64,000 nucleotides of DNA from JBBDMC01 sp963826055. Lineage in GTDB: Bacteria; Pseudomonadota; Alphaproteobacteria; Rhizobiales; Kaistiaceae. A model generated the notes under the pieces. That model made no database searches. It was not told the origin of the DNA and worked only from the letters and a program-made list of their open reading frames with translations. Each line of letters begins with the position of its first letter. Within the stretch, counting starts at the first letter, position 1. The translations under genes and the position numbers were made by a program. Below, piece after piece: positions 25,630-35,171 of this stretch. Location of the stretch: assembly GCA_963826055.1 (NCBI GenBank), contig CAWGVO010000018.1, positions 372,001 to 436,000 of the forward strand, read 5' to 3'.

Positions 25630-27144
25630 ATGTTGAATCGCCGTGATTTGATGAAGGCCCTGGGCGTCGGTGCCGGCGCCATTTCGCTGGGCGTCGCGCG
25701 CCCGGGTCTGGCTCAAAGCCAGGACGCAAAGCTCGTCTGGGGGTTTCAACACGAAATCGATACGCTTGATCCCTACGCGACGACCAAGCGATCGGCACAA
25801 CAGGTCATCAAGAACGTTCTCGAGCATCTCATCTACCCGGATGAGAAAGGCGACCCGGTCGCACATCTCGCGACGGAGTGGAAATGGGTTGACGATGTCA
25901 CGCTGGAATTCAAGCTCAGGGACGGAGTCAAATTCCACAATGGGGACTCGTTCGACGCGGATGACGTCGTCTACACGATCGACTTCATCAAGTCGCCCAA
26001 CAACCAGATCGCCTTCGCATCCAACGACTATGGGTTCATCGACAAGGCGATCAAGGTCGATGCGTCCACGGTTCAGCTGAAGCTTGGCTCGCCGACGCCA
26101 TCGGCGATACAGCGGCTTGCCCAGGCGCTCTACGTCCTGCCGAAAGCGCACGCCTCGATGGATCCGGCGGAGTTTGCGCGCAAGCCAATCGGAACAGGTC
26201 CGTATCAGGTCTCGTCGTTCGAGGCCGGTCGTCGCCTCGTCCTCACTCGTTACGACGGGTACTACCTGCCGGGCGTTCCCCACTATCAGGAGCTCGACGT
26301 CGTCACCATCGTCGACCCGCAGACAATGAACGCCGAGATGCAGGCCGGGAGCGTGGATTTCACCTGGGCGATCTCGAAGGATCAGGTCGAAGCCCTGCAA
26401 GGGTCCCCGAACATCAAGACATTGGGAGGTGGTTCGCTCACTATCACCTTCCTTCGCTTCGATGTGGCCGGGCGCGCCGGGCCCGGTCCGATGCAGGACA
26501 AGAACGTCCGCCTTGCCATCTCCCATGCGATCAATCGGGAGGCCCTTGCTAAGACGCTTGTTGGCGAAGCGAGCCAGGTCCTGAAGGCTCCGTGCCATCC
26601 GGCCCAGTTCGGATGTTCGCAGGACGTCGCCGACATCGACTACAATCCCGAGAAGGCGAAGGCGCTGCTCAAGGCCTCCGCCTATCCCAACGGGTTCGAT
26701 CTGCCGGTATCAACGTTCATGTATTTGTCGCCGATGGTCGAGGGATTCATCGGCGATCTCAGAGACATCGGCATCAACGCAACGGTGGATGCACGGGCGA
26801 CGTCGGCGATCCTGGCCGACATGCATGCCGGCAAGCTTCAGTGTTTCATGCTCGATTGGCCGTCTGGCGGGCTCTACGACGCCTCGTCGTCGGTGCCGCT
26901 CTTCTACACTCCCGGCACGCGCGACTACGATCAGGATCCCGATCTTGCCAAGTGGCTGAAGGAAGCCGAATCCACCGGCGATCAGACAGAGCGCAAGCGT
27001 CTCTACGACCTTGCCATCAAGAAGATCATGGACAACGCATACGTGCTGCCCCTGCAGACGGACGTCACCTACTTCGCGTTCAAGGACACAGTGAAGTTCA
27101 ACCCGCCGACCGACGGCCTGCCGTTGGCGTTCAATATCGCCTGA
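25630..27144 (+). CDS. ABC transporter substrate-binding protein (family 5), probably for importer 2
   Basis: The 504-residue protein has a twin-arginine export signal (NRRDLMKALGVGAG, cleavage after GLAQ) and the SBP_bac_5 fold: DTLDPYATT, LEFKLRDGVKFHNGD, PIGTGPYQVSSFEAG, and VRLAISHAINREALAKTL. It would capture a peptide-like or other organic ligand in the periplasm. It lies alone on the plus strand after the long operon, and importer 2 (9892-13742) has no binding protein of its own, so the two are paired by inference. A strong terminator follows. Confidence 0.92.
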   Translation: MLNRRDLMKALGVGAGAISLGVARPGLAQSQDAKLVWGFQHEIDTLDPYATTKRSAQQVIKNVLEHLIYPDEKGDPVAHLATEWKWVDDVTLEFKLRDGVKFHNGDSFDADDVVYTIDFIKSPNNQIAFASNDYGFIDKAIKVDASTVQLKLGSPTPSAIQRLAQALYVLPKAHASMDPAEFARKPIGTGPYQVSSFEAGRRLVLTRYDGYYLPGVPHYQELDVVTIVDPQTMNAEMQAGSVDFTWAISKDQVEALQGSPNIKTLGGGSLTITFLRFDVAGRAGPGPMQDKNVRLAISHAINREALAKTLVGEASQVLKAPCHPAQFGCSQDVADIDYNPEKAKALLKASAYPNGFDLPVSTFMYLSPMVEGFIGDLRDIGINATVDARATSAILADMHAGKLQCFMLDWPSGGLYDASSSVPLFYTPGTRDYDQDPDLAKWLKEAESTGDQTERKRLYDLAIKKIMDNAYVLPLQTDVTYFAFKDTVKFNPPTDGLPLAFNIA

Positions 27145-27194
27145 TGACTTTGATTGCGCGGCCGCCGCTCCGGCGGCGGCTTGCATGAATTGCC

Positions 27195-27223
27195 GGCGAC
27201 GCCCCTCGAGGCGTCGCCGTTTT
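27195..27223. terminator. Rho-independent terminator between convergent genes
   Basis: Perfect nine-base arms GGCGACGCC (27195-27203) and GGCGTCGCC (27210-27218) enclose the loop CCTCGA and are followed by GTTTT. It ends the binding-protein transcript. It overlaps the stop codon of the convergent hydantoinase gene. A second GC hairpin (27161-27177) just before it lacks a T-run. Confidence 0.85.
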
Positions 27224-30200
27224 ACGACGCCCGGCGCATCGGCTTGCGGTAGCCGTAGTCCCGTTCGGCGCCCTCCTTCGTGACAATTCCAAGCGCCATG
27301 TCGTGCTCGATCGCGCCCGGATCGCGCTCGCTCGGCTCTCCATATCCGGCACCGCCGGCCACCAGGACTTCGATGACTTCGTCGGCGCTTCTGAGCTGGA
27401 GCCGCTCGCCGACACCGAGGTCCCGGATCAGTGCTCCGTCAGGCCTCAGCAGGCGCGCGTGCGCGGTTCCGCCCGACTTGCCGCCAAACAGCCCCGGAAC
27501 GGGATCGCGATTTTCGGGAAAAGCCGTGGCGAAGGTCACCAGACCGTCGTCATCGAGCTTGCGATACCTGACGCGCTGTCCGGGGCCGCCGCGGTAGCGA
27601 CCTGCCCCGCCGGTATCGGGCACGAGGGTCTTTTCAAGCACCAGCATCGGCGAACGCGCCTCGAACAATTCGACCGATGTGCATGTGGCGGAACTCGGCC
27701 ACATCAAGGCAGCCTTGCCGTCGCCATTCACCGAGGCGCCCTGGCCGCCGCCCATGAAAAAGACCTCGTAGTACATTCTGTCGTTTTTGTCCCGGCCGTA
27801 AACGTTGGATGTGTAGGCAATGCCGCTCGCCGACTGGACCTTTTCCGGCATGACCTCCGCCAGTGCGCTGAAGAAATTCGCCGGCATGTACCACCCCGTG
27901 CGCGCCCGCATGTTGCAAGCGGCGGGATAGGTCGCGTTGAGAATCGAACCTCTCGGTGCGGTCACCGAGAACCGACGCAAATCGCCGGCATTGCCTCTCA
28001 AGTCCGGCGTGAGCAGGCACTTCAGCAGGAAGCACGCCTCGGCGGCCGTATAGGAGATGGTGGCGTTGTAGGCGCCCTGTGGAAGCTGGGGCGGCGCTCC
28101 GGTGAAATCGACAGATATCCTCTCATCCGCAACCGTGATGGCGATCGGATAGCGCAGTATCTGGCCGAACGGACGGTTGGTGGCCTCGGCACGGTATGTC
28201 CCTTCCGGGATTTCCCGGATCGCTGCCAGCAAGGCGCTTTCCGAGCGCCCCTGAATGACGTTCGCAAGCGCTCGCAGGTCCTGCAGCCCGTATTCGGCCA
28301 TGAATGCGACCAGGCGATCGGCGCCCAGCTGGTTGGCACCGACCAGCGCGTGGATATCGCCCAGAACCTGCTCCGACATCCGGATATTCTTCGACAACAG
28401 ACGGAAGAGCGCTGCGTTCGGGGCACCGGCCTCGAACAGTTTCATCGGCGGGATCTGAAACCCTTCCTCGTAGATTTCGCGTGCCTGGCGCCAATCCTTG
28501 GTGCCACCAATTTCCGACACGTCGCCCACCGAGGCCGCCAGCCCGACCAGTCGCCCCCCGGCGAACACGGGCGTGACAACTGCGATGTCATAAAGATGAC
28601 CGGCGCAAAGCCAGGGATCGTTGGTGACCAGAACGTCGCCGGGTTCGAGCGTGTTGGCAGGAAACTCCTCCAGCAGCGCCTTGACGACATTCGGCAGCGT
28701 CAAATTGAAGGCCGGCATCGCCTTCGGTGCATGGACCAGAACCTCGCCGTTGGCGTCGAGCAGGTCGCAGGCGAAATCCTGAATCTCCGAAATGAGGTTG
28801 GAGAACGCGGTCCGGCAGATCACGTTGGACATTTCCTTGGTGATCGTCTCAAGGCGGCTCCACATGATCTCGAGTGCCACCGGATCGCTGTCGATGATTG
28901 CCGCGGCCTCGGCAACCTCCATATCGGTGGTGATCCTGACCGCGGCAGCCGCCGCAGCGTTTATCTCGATCCGGAGGTTTCCGACTTCATCGACGGTCAG
29001 CACGTCCCCCGGCGGGATAACGGTCGTCGCCTCCGGTTCTTCCACGATCGCCGGCCCGGCCACGGAATCTCCGCGCACCAGGCGGTACCGGTCGTAAACC
29101 GTGGTCTCGACGAACTGGTTTTCAAACCAGGCGGGGCGCGTTCCCTTTACCTTCGGCCCGTCGACCGAACCCCCGACTATGTTGATCGACGAAAGTGCCG
29201 GCAGCGGCCCGGAGCAGCGGACCCGGATGTTGACGATTTCAGCCTTGGCGCCGGAATAGAGCTTGCTGAAGCGTGCGGTGTACGCCGCCTGGAACCCGCG
29301 CATGATAGCGCCGACGGACTCGTCGTCGAGTTCTTCGTTCGGGAGGGGCACCGTCACATTGTGCAGCTGGCCCACCAGCCGCATGTCCGCGAAGCGCGTC
29401 ACCTGTGTGTCGTCAGCCGCGACGCCCGCCGCCAGGATCCGATCCCTGCCCTCCTTCTCAAGGGCGGCGAGCGCCCCGTTGACCGCGCCGGGATCGAACC
29501 CGGCCGACAGCCCGGACGGACAGGCGCGAACCTGCTCGAACGACAACGGCCCGGCAAGGAAGCCGAGGGCCGAAGCCGCGCCGCACGCCGGCGGCACGAT
29601 CACCTCGCGGATGCCAAGGGTCCTTGCAATGTCGGCGGCGTGGGCCGGCCCGGCGCCACCGAAGGCAATCATGGCGAAGCGACGCGGGTCCTGCCCTTGC
29701 TCGACGACATGGATGCGGGTCGCGGCGGCCATTCCTTCCACGACCATTCGGTGGACGCCCCAGGCGGCTTCGGCCGTCGAAAGACCGAGCGCATCGCCAA
29801 GCGGGCCGAGTGCAGCCTCGGCCGCCGGACGGTCGAGCTTCATCTCACCGCCGAGGAAGAACTCGGGATCGTAGTATCCGAGCGCGACGTTGGCGTCGGT
29901 GACGGTGGGAAAGGTTCCGCCGGCTCCATAGCAGGCGGGACCGGGGCTCGATCCCGCCGACTGCGGTCCGACCTTGAGCAGTCCAAGCGAGTCGACCGCG
30001 GCGATGGAGCCGCCGCCGGCTCCGGTCTCGATCAGGTCGATGACCGGCACCTTGATCGGCAGGCCGGAACCGGCCCGAAAGCGATCGATCCTGCCAGCTT
30101 CCAGAAGCGCCGCCGTCGTGACTTCCCCGTCGATGATGATGGCCGTCTTGGCAGTCGTTCCGCCCATGTCAAAAGAGATGGCATCGCGCTTCCCGGCCCA

Positions 30201-31028
30201 GGCGGCAAACTTCGCCGCCGCCAGCACTCCGCCCGCCGGGCCGGATTCCAGGAGGCGCACCGGAAATGCGCGGGCGAGTTCGATCGGGACCAGCCCGCCG
30301 GCGGAGTGCATGAGGCGGAGCACGCCCCGGTAGCCGTTACTGCGAAGACGTTGCTCGAAGCGCTTCAGGTATCGATCGACCAGAGGCTGCACGTACGCAT
30401 TGACGGCGGTCGTGACGCAGCGCTGGTATTCGCCGATCTCGGGCACGACGTCGACGGACAACGACACCGCCAGGTCGGGAAATTCCTCGTTGGCGATGGC
30501 CCGGACCATGTGTTCGTGCTCGGGGTTTCGGTAGGAATGGAGGAAGCAGACGGCGACGGCCTCGACGCCGGCTTCAACCAGGGTGCGCAGGGTGCGGCGA
30601 ACCGCGTCGCGATCGATCGGCGTGACGATGCGGCCGTCGCGATCCATCCGCTCCGCCACCTCGAGGCGCAGGTTACGCGGAACCAGCGGATCGGGGTATT
30701 TCAGGAAGAGGTCATAGATCGCGTAGCGCTGCTCGGTGCCCATCTCCAGAATGTCGCGGAAGCCGGCCGTGGTGATCAGTCCGAGCCTTGCTCCCTTGCG
30801 CTCAATGATGGCATTGGTAACGAGTGTCGTTCCATGGATGATCTCCCCGACGTCCGCCCATGCCACACCTGCCTGGTCCAGAACCTCGGCGAGACCTTCG
30901 AGCGCTGCGTCGGACGGGTCCGGCGTCGTCAGCTTCTTGTGAAGCCGACTCTCGCCGCTTCGACCGTCGAGAAACAGGAAGTCGGTGAACGTTCCCCCAA
31001 TATCGACGCCAATACGATGCATCGTCAT
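27222..31028 (-). CDS. Fused hydantoinase A/B (5-oxoprolinase-type) protein
   Basis: A single 1268-residue chain holds both subunits of the hydantoinase/oxoprolinase family, ATP-dependent enzymes that open five-membered amides such as 5-oxoproline, N-methylhydantoin or related lactams. Residues 1-690 are HyuA: RIGVDIGGTFTDFLFLD and FDMGGTTAKTA are the actin-like ATP-binding motifs, and GGAGPAHA is present. From about 700 is HyuB: DPVALEIMWSRLETITKEM, VHAPKAMPAFN and VTNDPW. Fusion is usual in eukaryotic oxoprolinases and occurs in some bacteria. It is divergent from an M20 peptidase gene. Start ATG 31028 or the ATG two codons later cannot be separated. Confidence 0.92.
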   Translation of the reverse strand: MTMHRIGVDIGGTFTDFLFLDGRSGESRLHKKLTTPDPSDAALEGLAEVLDQAGVAWADVGEIIHGTTLVTNAIIERKGARLGLITTAGFRDILEMGTEQRYAIYDLFLKYPDPLVPRNLRLEVAERMDRDGRIVTPIDRDAVRRTLRTLVEAGVEAVAVCFLHSYRNPEHEHMVRAIANEEFPDLAVSLSVDVVPEIGEYQRCVTTAVNAYVQPLVDRYLKRFEQRLRSNGYRGVLRLMHSAGGLVPIELARAFPVRLLESGPAGGVLAAAKFAAWAGKRDAISFDMGGTTAKTAIIIDGEVTTAALLEAGRIDRFRAGSGLPIKVPVIDLIETGAGGGSIAAVDSLGLLKVGPQSAGSSPGPACYGAGGTFPTVTDANVALGYYDPEFFLGGEMKLDRPAAEAALGPLGDALGLSTAEAAWGVHRMVVEGMAAATRIHVVEQGQDPRRFAMIAFGGAGPAHAADIARTLGIREVIVPPACGAASALGFLAGPLSFEQVRACPSGLSAGFDPGAVNGALAALEKEGRDRILAAGVAADDTQVTRFADMRLVGQLHNVTVPLPNEELDDESVGAIMRGFQAAYTARFSKLYSGAKAEIVNIRVRCSGPLPALSSINIVGGSVDGPKVKGTRPAWFENQFVETTVYDRYRLVRGDSVAGPAIVEEPEATTVIPPGDVLTVDEVGNLRIEINAAAAAAVRITTDMEVAEAAAIIDSDPVALEIMWSRLETITKEMSNVICRTAFSNLISEIQDFACDLLDANGEVLVHAPKAMPAFNLTLPNVVKALLEEFPANTLEPGDVLVTNDPWLCAGHLYDIAVVTPVFAGGRLVGLAASVGDVSEIGGTKDWRQAREIYEEGFQIPPMKLFEAGAPNAALFRLLSKNIRMSEQVLGDIHALVGANQLGADRLVAFMAEYGLQDLRALANVIQGRSESALLAAIREIPEGTYRAEATNRPFGQILRYPIAITVADERISVDFTGAPPQLPQGAYNATISYTAAEACFLLKCLLTPDLRGNAGDLRRFSVTAPRGSILNATYPAACNMRARTGWYMPANFFSALAEVMPEKVQSASGIAYTSNVYGRDKNDRMYYEVFFMGGGQGASVNGDGKAALMWPSSATCTSVELFEARSPMLVLEKTLVPDTGGAGRYRGGPGQRVRYRKLDDDGLVTFATAFPENRDPVPGLFGGKSGGTAHARLLRPDGALIRDLGVGERLQLRSADEVIEVLVAGGAGYGEPSERDPGAIEHDMALGIVTKEGAERDYGYRKPMRRAS

Positions 31029-31137
31029 GTCAAATCTACCTTTGTCCCCAAGCTGACTTTTGCGTCATCGCGGTCCGATGGGCGGACAGCGATGAAATCA
31101 CGTCGACCGTCCCCTGCAAATGCAATCGGAGTTTCCC

Positions 31138-32523
31138 ATGCCTGACCTTCAGCGCGCACTGGCCCGGATCGACTCCGACCTCGATGCGAGTGTGGAGCGC
31201 CTGTTCACCGTCATGCGCATTCCGTCGATTTCGACCGATCCCGCCTATGCCGACGATTGCAGGCGTGCCGCCGAGGTAGCCGCCGCCGACCTTGCGTCCA
31301 TGGGCTTTGAAGCCAGCGTGCGGAACACCGCCGGCCAGCCGGTTGTCGTGGCGCACTGGACCAGGACCGACCCGGGCGGCCCTCGTGTCCTGTTCTATGG
31401 CCACTACGACGTTCAGCCGGTCGACCCGCTCGAGGCCTGGACGTCGCCGCCGTTCGAGCCACGTCTCGTCTCCAACCCGGATGGGTCGAAGGCGATCGTT
31501 GGCCGTGGAGCCGCCGACGACAAGGGGCAGTTCATGACATTCTTCGAGGCCTGTCGGGCGTTTGTGGCGCAGGGCGGCCTGCCGGTGCAGGTCAGCGTCT
31601 TCCTGGAGGGCGAGGAAGAATGCGGCAGTCCCTCGTTGGCGGCATTCCTCGAAGCCAACCGACAGGAACTCACCAAGGACGTCGCCCTGGTGTGCGACAC
31701 GGGCCTGTGGGATCGCGCGACGCCGTCGATTCCGGTGACCTTGAGAGGGCTCGTGGCGGAGGAAGTCACGGTGTTCGGCGCCAACCGCGATCTCCACTCC
31801 GGCGGCTACGGGTCCGCGGCCCGCAACCCCAATCAGGTCATCGCCGACATCGTCTCCGCTCTTCGCGGGGCCGACGGAAGCGTAACAATTCCCGGGTTCT
31901 ATGACGGCGTCGGCGAGCCGTCCCCCGATCTGCGGGAACTCTGGGACCAGGTACCCTTCTCGTCGAAAGACTACCTCGCCGGGGTCGGCCTCAGTCTGCC
32001 CGCCGGCGAAAAGGGCCGAAGCGTCCGCGAGATGGTCTGGTCGAGGCCGACCTGTGAAATCAACGGCCTCGGCGGCGGCTACACCGGCATGGGCTTCAAG
32101 ACGGTTCTTCCGGCCAAGGCGACGGCCAAGATATCCTTTCGCCTTGTTGGGGATCAGGATCCGGAAACCGTCCGCGCCCGCTTCCGCGAATTCGTCAGCC
32201 AGCGAGTACCTGAAGATTGCCGCGTCGAATTCTCCGCCCACGGCGGCAGTCGCGCTATCAAGGTGGCGTGGGACACTCCGTACGTGGCGAAAGCGCGGTC
32301 GGCGCTGGAAGACGAATGGGGACGGCCACCCGTGCTGCCCGGCAACGGAGGCTCCATTCCGGCGGTCGGCGAGATCAAGCGCGTTCTCGGTATGGACTCG
32401 CTGCTGATCGGATTCGCTATGCGGGATGATCGGATTCATGCACCGAACGAGAAGTATGAGATGGCGAGCTTCCACAAGGGGGCGAGGTCCTGGTTACGCA
32501 TTCTCCATGCCCTTGGCACCTGA
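31138..32523 (+). CDS. M20-family metallopeptidase (dipeptidase-like)
   Basis: From ATG 31138, with GGAG eight bases before it, this is a 461-residue di-zinc peptidase. The metal-site motifs are in order: YGHYDVQPV (His and Asp), RGAADDKGQ (bridging Asp), EGEEECGS (catalytic Glu then metal Glu), CDTG, and HAPNEKYE near the C terminus. A dimerisation domain of about 120 residues (LHSGGYGSAARNP) interrupts the catalytic domain, as in CNDP-like dipeptidases. No signal peptide is present, so it cleaves imported dipeptides or N-acyl/carbamoyl amino acids in the cytoplasm. Its 3' end overlaps the convergent importer-3 ATPase gene by 30 bases. Confidence 0.92.
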   Translation: MPDLQRALARIDSDLDASVERLFTVMRIPSISTDPAYADDCRRAAEVAAADLASMGFEASVRNTAGQPVVVAHWTRTDPGGPRVLFYGHYDVQPVDPLEAWTSPPFEPRLVSNPDGSKAIVGRGAADDKGQFMTFFEACRAFVAQGGLPVQVSVFLEGEEECGSPSLAAFLEANRQELTKDVALVCDTGLWDRATPSIPVTLRGLVAEEVTVFGANRDLHSGGYGSAARNPNQVIADIVSALRGADGSVTIPGFYDGVGEPSPDLRELWDQVPFSSKDYLAGVGLSLPAGEKGRSVREMVWSRPTCEINGLGGGYTGMGFKTVLPAKATAKISFRLVGDQDPETVRARFREFVSQRVPEDCRVEFSAHGGSRAIKVAWDTPYVAKARSALEDEWGRPPVLPGNGGSIPAVGEIKRVLGMDSLLIGFAMRDDRIHAPNEKYEMASFHKGARSWLRILHALGT

Positions 32524-34236
32524 ACGATCGGCCGTTGCCCGTCTGAACGGCGACTGATCCGGGTCCGGTTCAGGCATGGCGGCCAACAGCATTTGAGCAT
32601 AGTCACTCGTCGGATTGCGGAACACGTCCTCGGTTTCGCCCTGCTCGACCACGTTGCCCCGGTGCAAAAGCAGGACCCGATCGCAGATCAGGCGAACCAC
32701 CGCGAGATCGTGCGAGATAAAGAGGAACGTCAGGTCGAAGGCGTTCTTCAGTTCGGTCAGCAGGCGCAGTATCTGGGCCTGCACCGATACGTCCAGCGCC
32801 GAGGTGGGTTCGTCCAGCAGCAAGAGGTTCGGCCTGCACGAGAGTGCGCGCGCGATGCACACGCGCTGCCTTTGTCCGCCCGACAGTTCGTGCGGATATC
32901 GATCCAGATGCTCCGGGCGCAGATGCACACGCTCGATCAGTTCCCGAACCCACGCCGCCCGTTCCTTGTGGTTGAGATCAACCACCTCCCGGTGGATCTC
33001 CAGCGGCTCCGCAACGATCTGGCGTACGGTCATTCGCGGATCGAGCGACGCGTACGGATCCTGAAATACGATCTGGATGCGCGCCCGCAGTTGGCGCAGT
33101 TCCTCGCGATCCAGGGAGCTCAGGCTGACACCGTCGAAAACGACATCGCCCGCGGTAATCCTGTCGAGCTGCAGGATGCAGCGGGTCAAGGTCGATTTCC
33201 CCGAGCCCGACTCCCCGACGATGCCAAACGACTGACCGCGCGCCACCGAGAAGCTCGCGCCGTTGAGTGCGCGCAGGGAGGGCTGGTGCCCAAACCAGCG
33301 GCGTCTCCCGAGGGGATAGTCCTTGACCACGTCCTTCACGTCGAGGATGGCTTCTGTGCGCGGCGTCCGCGGGGGGGCGGCCGCGGCGTCGACCGGCCGC
33401 GCGGCGCGGACACTCGGCACGGCGGCGAGAAGCGCTTTGGTGTAGGGGTCCTGCGGCCGCTTGAAAATCGCGTCCACTTCGCCCGCCTCCACAATTCTCC
33501 CCGTGTTCATGACGGCAACGTGGCTGCAGATCTGCGCGACGATCCCGAGATTGTGCGTGATGAACAGGACCGTGAGGCCATCCTCCCGAATGATGTCGTA
33601 GAGGAGGGCAAGAACCTGCGCCTGGACCGACACATCCAGCGCAGTCGTCGGCTCGTCGGCAACCAGCAGCGTTGGCCGCCCGATCAGCGCCATGGCGATC
33701 AGCACGCGCTGGCGCATGCCGCCGGAAAACTGATGCGGATAATCGTCCAGGCGGCCTGCCGGGTTGGGGATGCGGACACGGTCGAGCATTTCAACGGCCA
33801 GCTCTCGCGCCGCGCGCCGCCTGCGGCGAAGACCGGCGGTCGGCGGAAGATCGAGAAGCGCCGGGTCGTGGGCGGCCGCGTTCAGCGCAACGTCGATGAG
33901 CTGGTCTTCGATGCGAAAAGCCGGGTTGAGGTTCGTCGTCGGGTCCTGAAAAATCATGCCGATACGTCGGCCGCGCAGGGCGCGCATCTGCTCTTCACGG
34001 AGAGCGAACAGGTCTTGCCCGTCGAAGTGGACGCTCCCGCCCGTGTAGCGGCCGGGCGGGGTCGGAACGAGGCGGGATATGCTGAGGGCCGTCAGCGATT
34101 TGCCCGACCCGGTTTCACCCACGATGCCCCACGTCTGGCCGCGCTCGACCGTGAGGTTGACGCCGCGCAGCGCCTCGACCCGTCGGTCGTAGCTCTCCAT
34201 GACGAGGTGGAGATCAGAGACCTGCAGAAAGGGCAT
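32494..34236 (-). CDS. Fused dual ABC ATP-binding protein (D-F), importer 3
   Basis: The 580-residue protein contains two Opp/Dpp-type ATPase domains. Domain 1 has Walker A GETGSGKS (40-47), FQDPTTNLNP, FSGGMRQRVLIAMAL and VADEPTTALD. Domain 2 has Walker A GESGSGKS (341-348), FQDPYASLDP, LSGGQRQRVCIARAL and LDEPTSALD. Unlike the importer-2 fusion, it lacks the Cys-rich tail in both halves. ATG 34236 follows GAGGAGGG at the right distance; the longer open frame reading into the permease gene was rejected. Confidence 0.92.
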   Translation of the reverse strand: MPFLQVSDLHLVMESYDRRVEALRGVNLTVERGQTWGIVGETGSGKSLTALSISRLVPTPPGRYTGGSVHFDGQDLFALREEQMRALRGRRIGMIFQDPTTNLNPAFRIEDQLIDVALNAAAHDPALLDLPPTAGLRRRRRAARELAVEMLDRVRIPNPAGRLDDYPHQFSGGMRQRVLIAMALIGRPTLLVADEPTTALDVSVQAQVLALLYDIIREDGLTVLFITHNLGIVAQICSHVAVMNTGRIVEAGEVDAIFKRPQDPYTKALLAAVPSVRAARPVDAAAAPPRTPRTEAILDVKDVVKDYPLGRRRWFGHQPSLRALNGASFSVARGQSFGIVGESGSGKSTLTRCILQLDRITAGDVVFDGVSLSSLDREELRQLRARIQIVFQDPYASLDPRMTVRQIVAEPLEIHREVVDLNHKERAAWVRELIERVHLRPEHLDRYPHELSGGQRQRVCIARALSCRPNLLLLDEPTSALDVSVQAQILRLLTELKNAFDLTFLFISHDLAVVRLICDRVLLLHRGNVVEQGETEDVFRNPTSDYAQMLLAAMPEPDPDQSPFRRATADRSGAKGMENA

Positions 34237-34283
34237 CGTTCCCTCCTCGACAGGTAAGCGGCCTGCCAATGCACCCTTGTCCG

Positions 34284-35153
34284 CTACGCACGGCTTCGCG
34301 GATCGAAGGCAAGCCTCACTCCGTCTCCAAAAAGGTTGAAGCCGAGGACCGCCACAAAGATGGCGAGCCCCGGGAACACCGCCGTCCACCAGAAGTTCGG
34401 CATGTTAAGCCTGGCGATGGAGAGAAGGACGCCCCATTCCGGCGTCGGCGGGCGCACGCCGATGCCAATGAACCCCAGCGACGCGATGGTGAGGATCGCG
34501 TAGCCGACATCGAGGGACATGCGCACGATGATAATGGCGCTGATGTTCGGCAGGATGTGGCGGCCAAGGATGCGGGTCCAGTGTGCGCCGGCCGCCCGCG
34601 CGGCGACGACGAAAAGCTCTTCGCGTTTCGACAGCACTTCGCCGCGAATGAGACGCGCGTAGCTCGGCCACCAGGAGACGGCGATCGCAACGACCATATT
34701 CGGGATCCCCGGGCCAAGCGCGGCCGCGACCGCGATCGCCATGATCAGGCTGGGCAGGCTCAAGACGAGGTCGGTCGTGCGCATCAGCACTTCATCGATC
34801 CAACCGCCGGCGTACCCGGCGATGCCTCCGATCAAGGTTCCGGCGACTGTGCCTATGATGACCACGGCCAACGCGGCGAACAGCGTCACGCGCGACCCGG
34901 CGATAACCAGGCTGAAAATGTCCTGGCCGAGTTCGTTGGCCCCGAAAGGATGGGCGAGACTGGGGGGCGCGAACCGCAACGCCGGCAACACCTGGCCGGC
35001 AACCGCCTCCGGATACGGCACGATCCAGGGGGAAAGCAGGGCGACCAGGAGCAGAACGACAACGATGACCGCTCCGGCGACGCCGAAAGGATTGCCGCCC
35101 ATCCGCCGGAAGCGGCGGACCAGCGGCCCCCTCGTCGCGGCAACGTCCGTCAC
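34284..35153 (-). CDS. Opp/Dpp-type ABC permease (C subunit), importer 3
   Basis: The 289-residue inner-membrane permease has a first span at about 26-44, HPFGANELGQDIFSLVIAGSR, the EAA loop GAHWTRILGRHILPN, SLGFIGIGVRPPTPEWG, and the C-terminal GDGVRLAFDPR. It lies between the importer-3 B permease (18 bases) and the ATPase gene (47 bases) on the minus strand. Confidence 0.92.
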   Translation of the reverse strand: MTDVAATRGPLVRRFRRMGGNPFGVAGAVIVVVLLLVALLSPWIVPYPEAVAGQVLPALRFAPPSLAHPFGANELGQDIFSLVIAGSRVTLFAALAVVIIGTVAGTLIGGIAGYAGGWIDEVLMRTTDLVLSLPSLIMAIAVAAALGPGIPNMVVAIAVSWWPSYARLIRGEVLSKREELFVVAARAAGAHWTRILGRHILPNISAIIIVRMSLDVGYAILTIASLGFIGIGVRPPTPEWGVLLSIARLNMPNFWWTAVFPGLAIFVAVLGFNLFGDGVRLAFDPRSRA

Positions 35154-35171
35154 GTCATTCCTCGTCGCCGC

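Noticed and set aside
27303..31145. A 1280-codon plus-strand open frame opposite the hydantoinase gene
   Set aside because: It lies antisense to a full-length enzyme with clear motifs, and its translation is low-complexity and charged. It is a GC-rich shadow.
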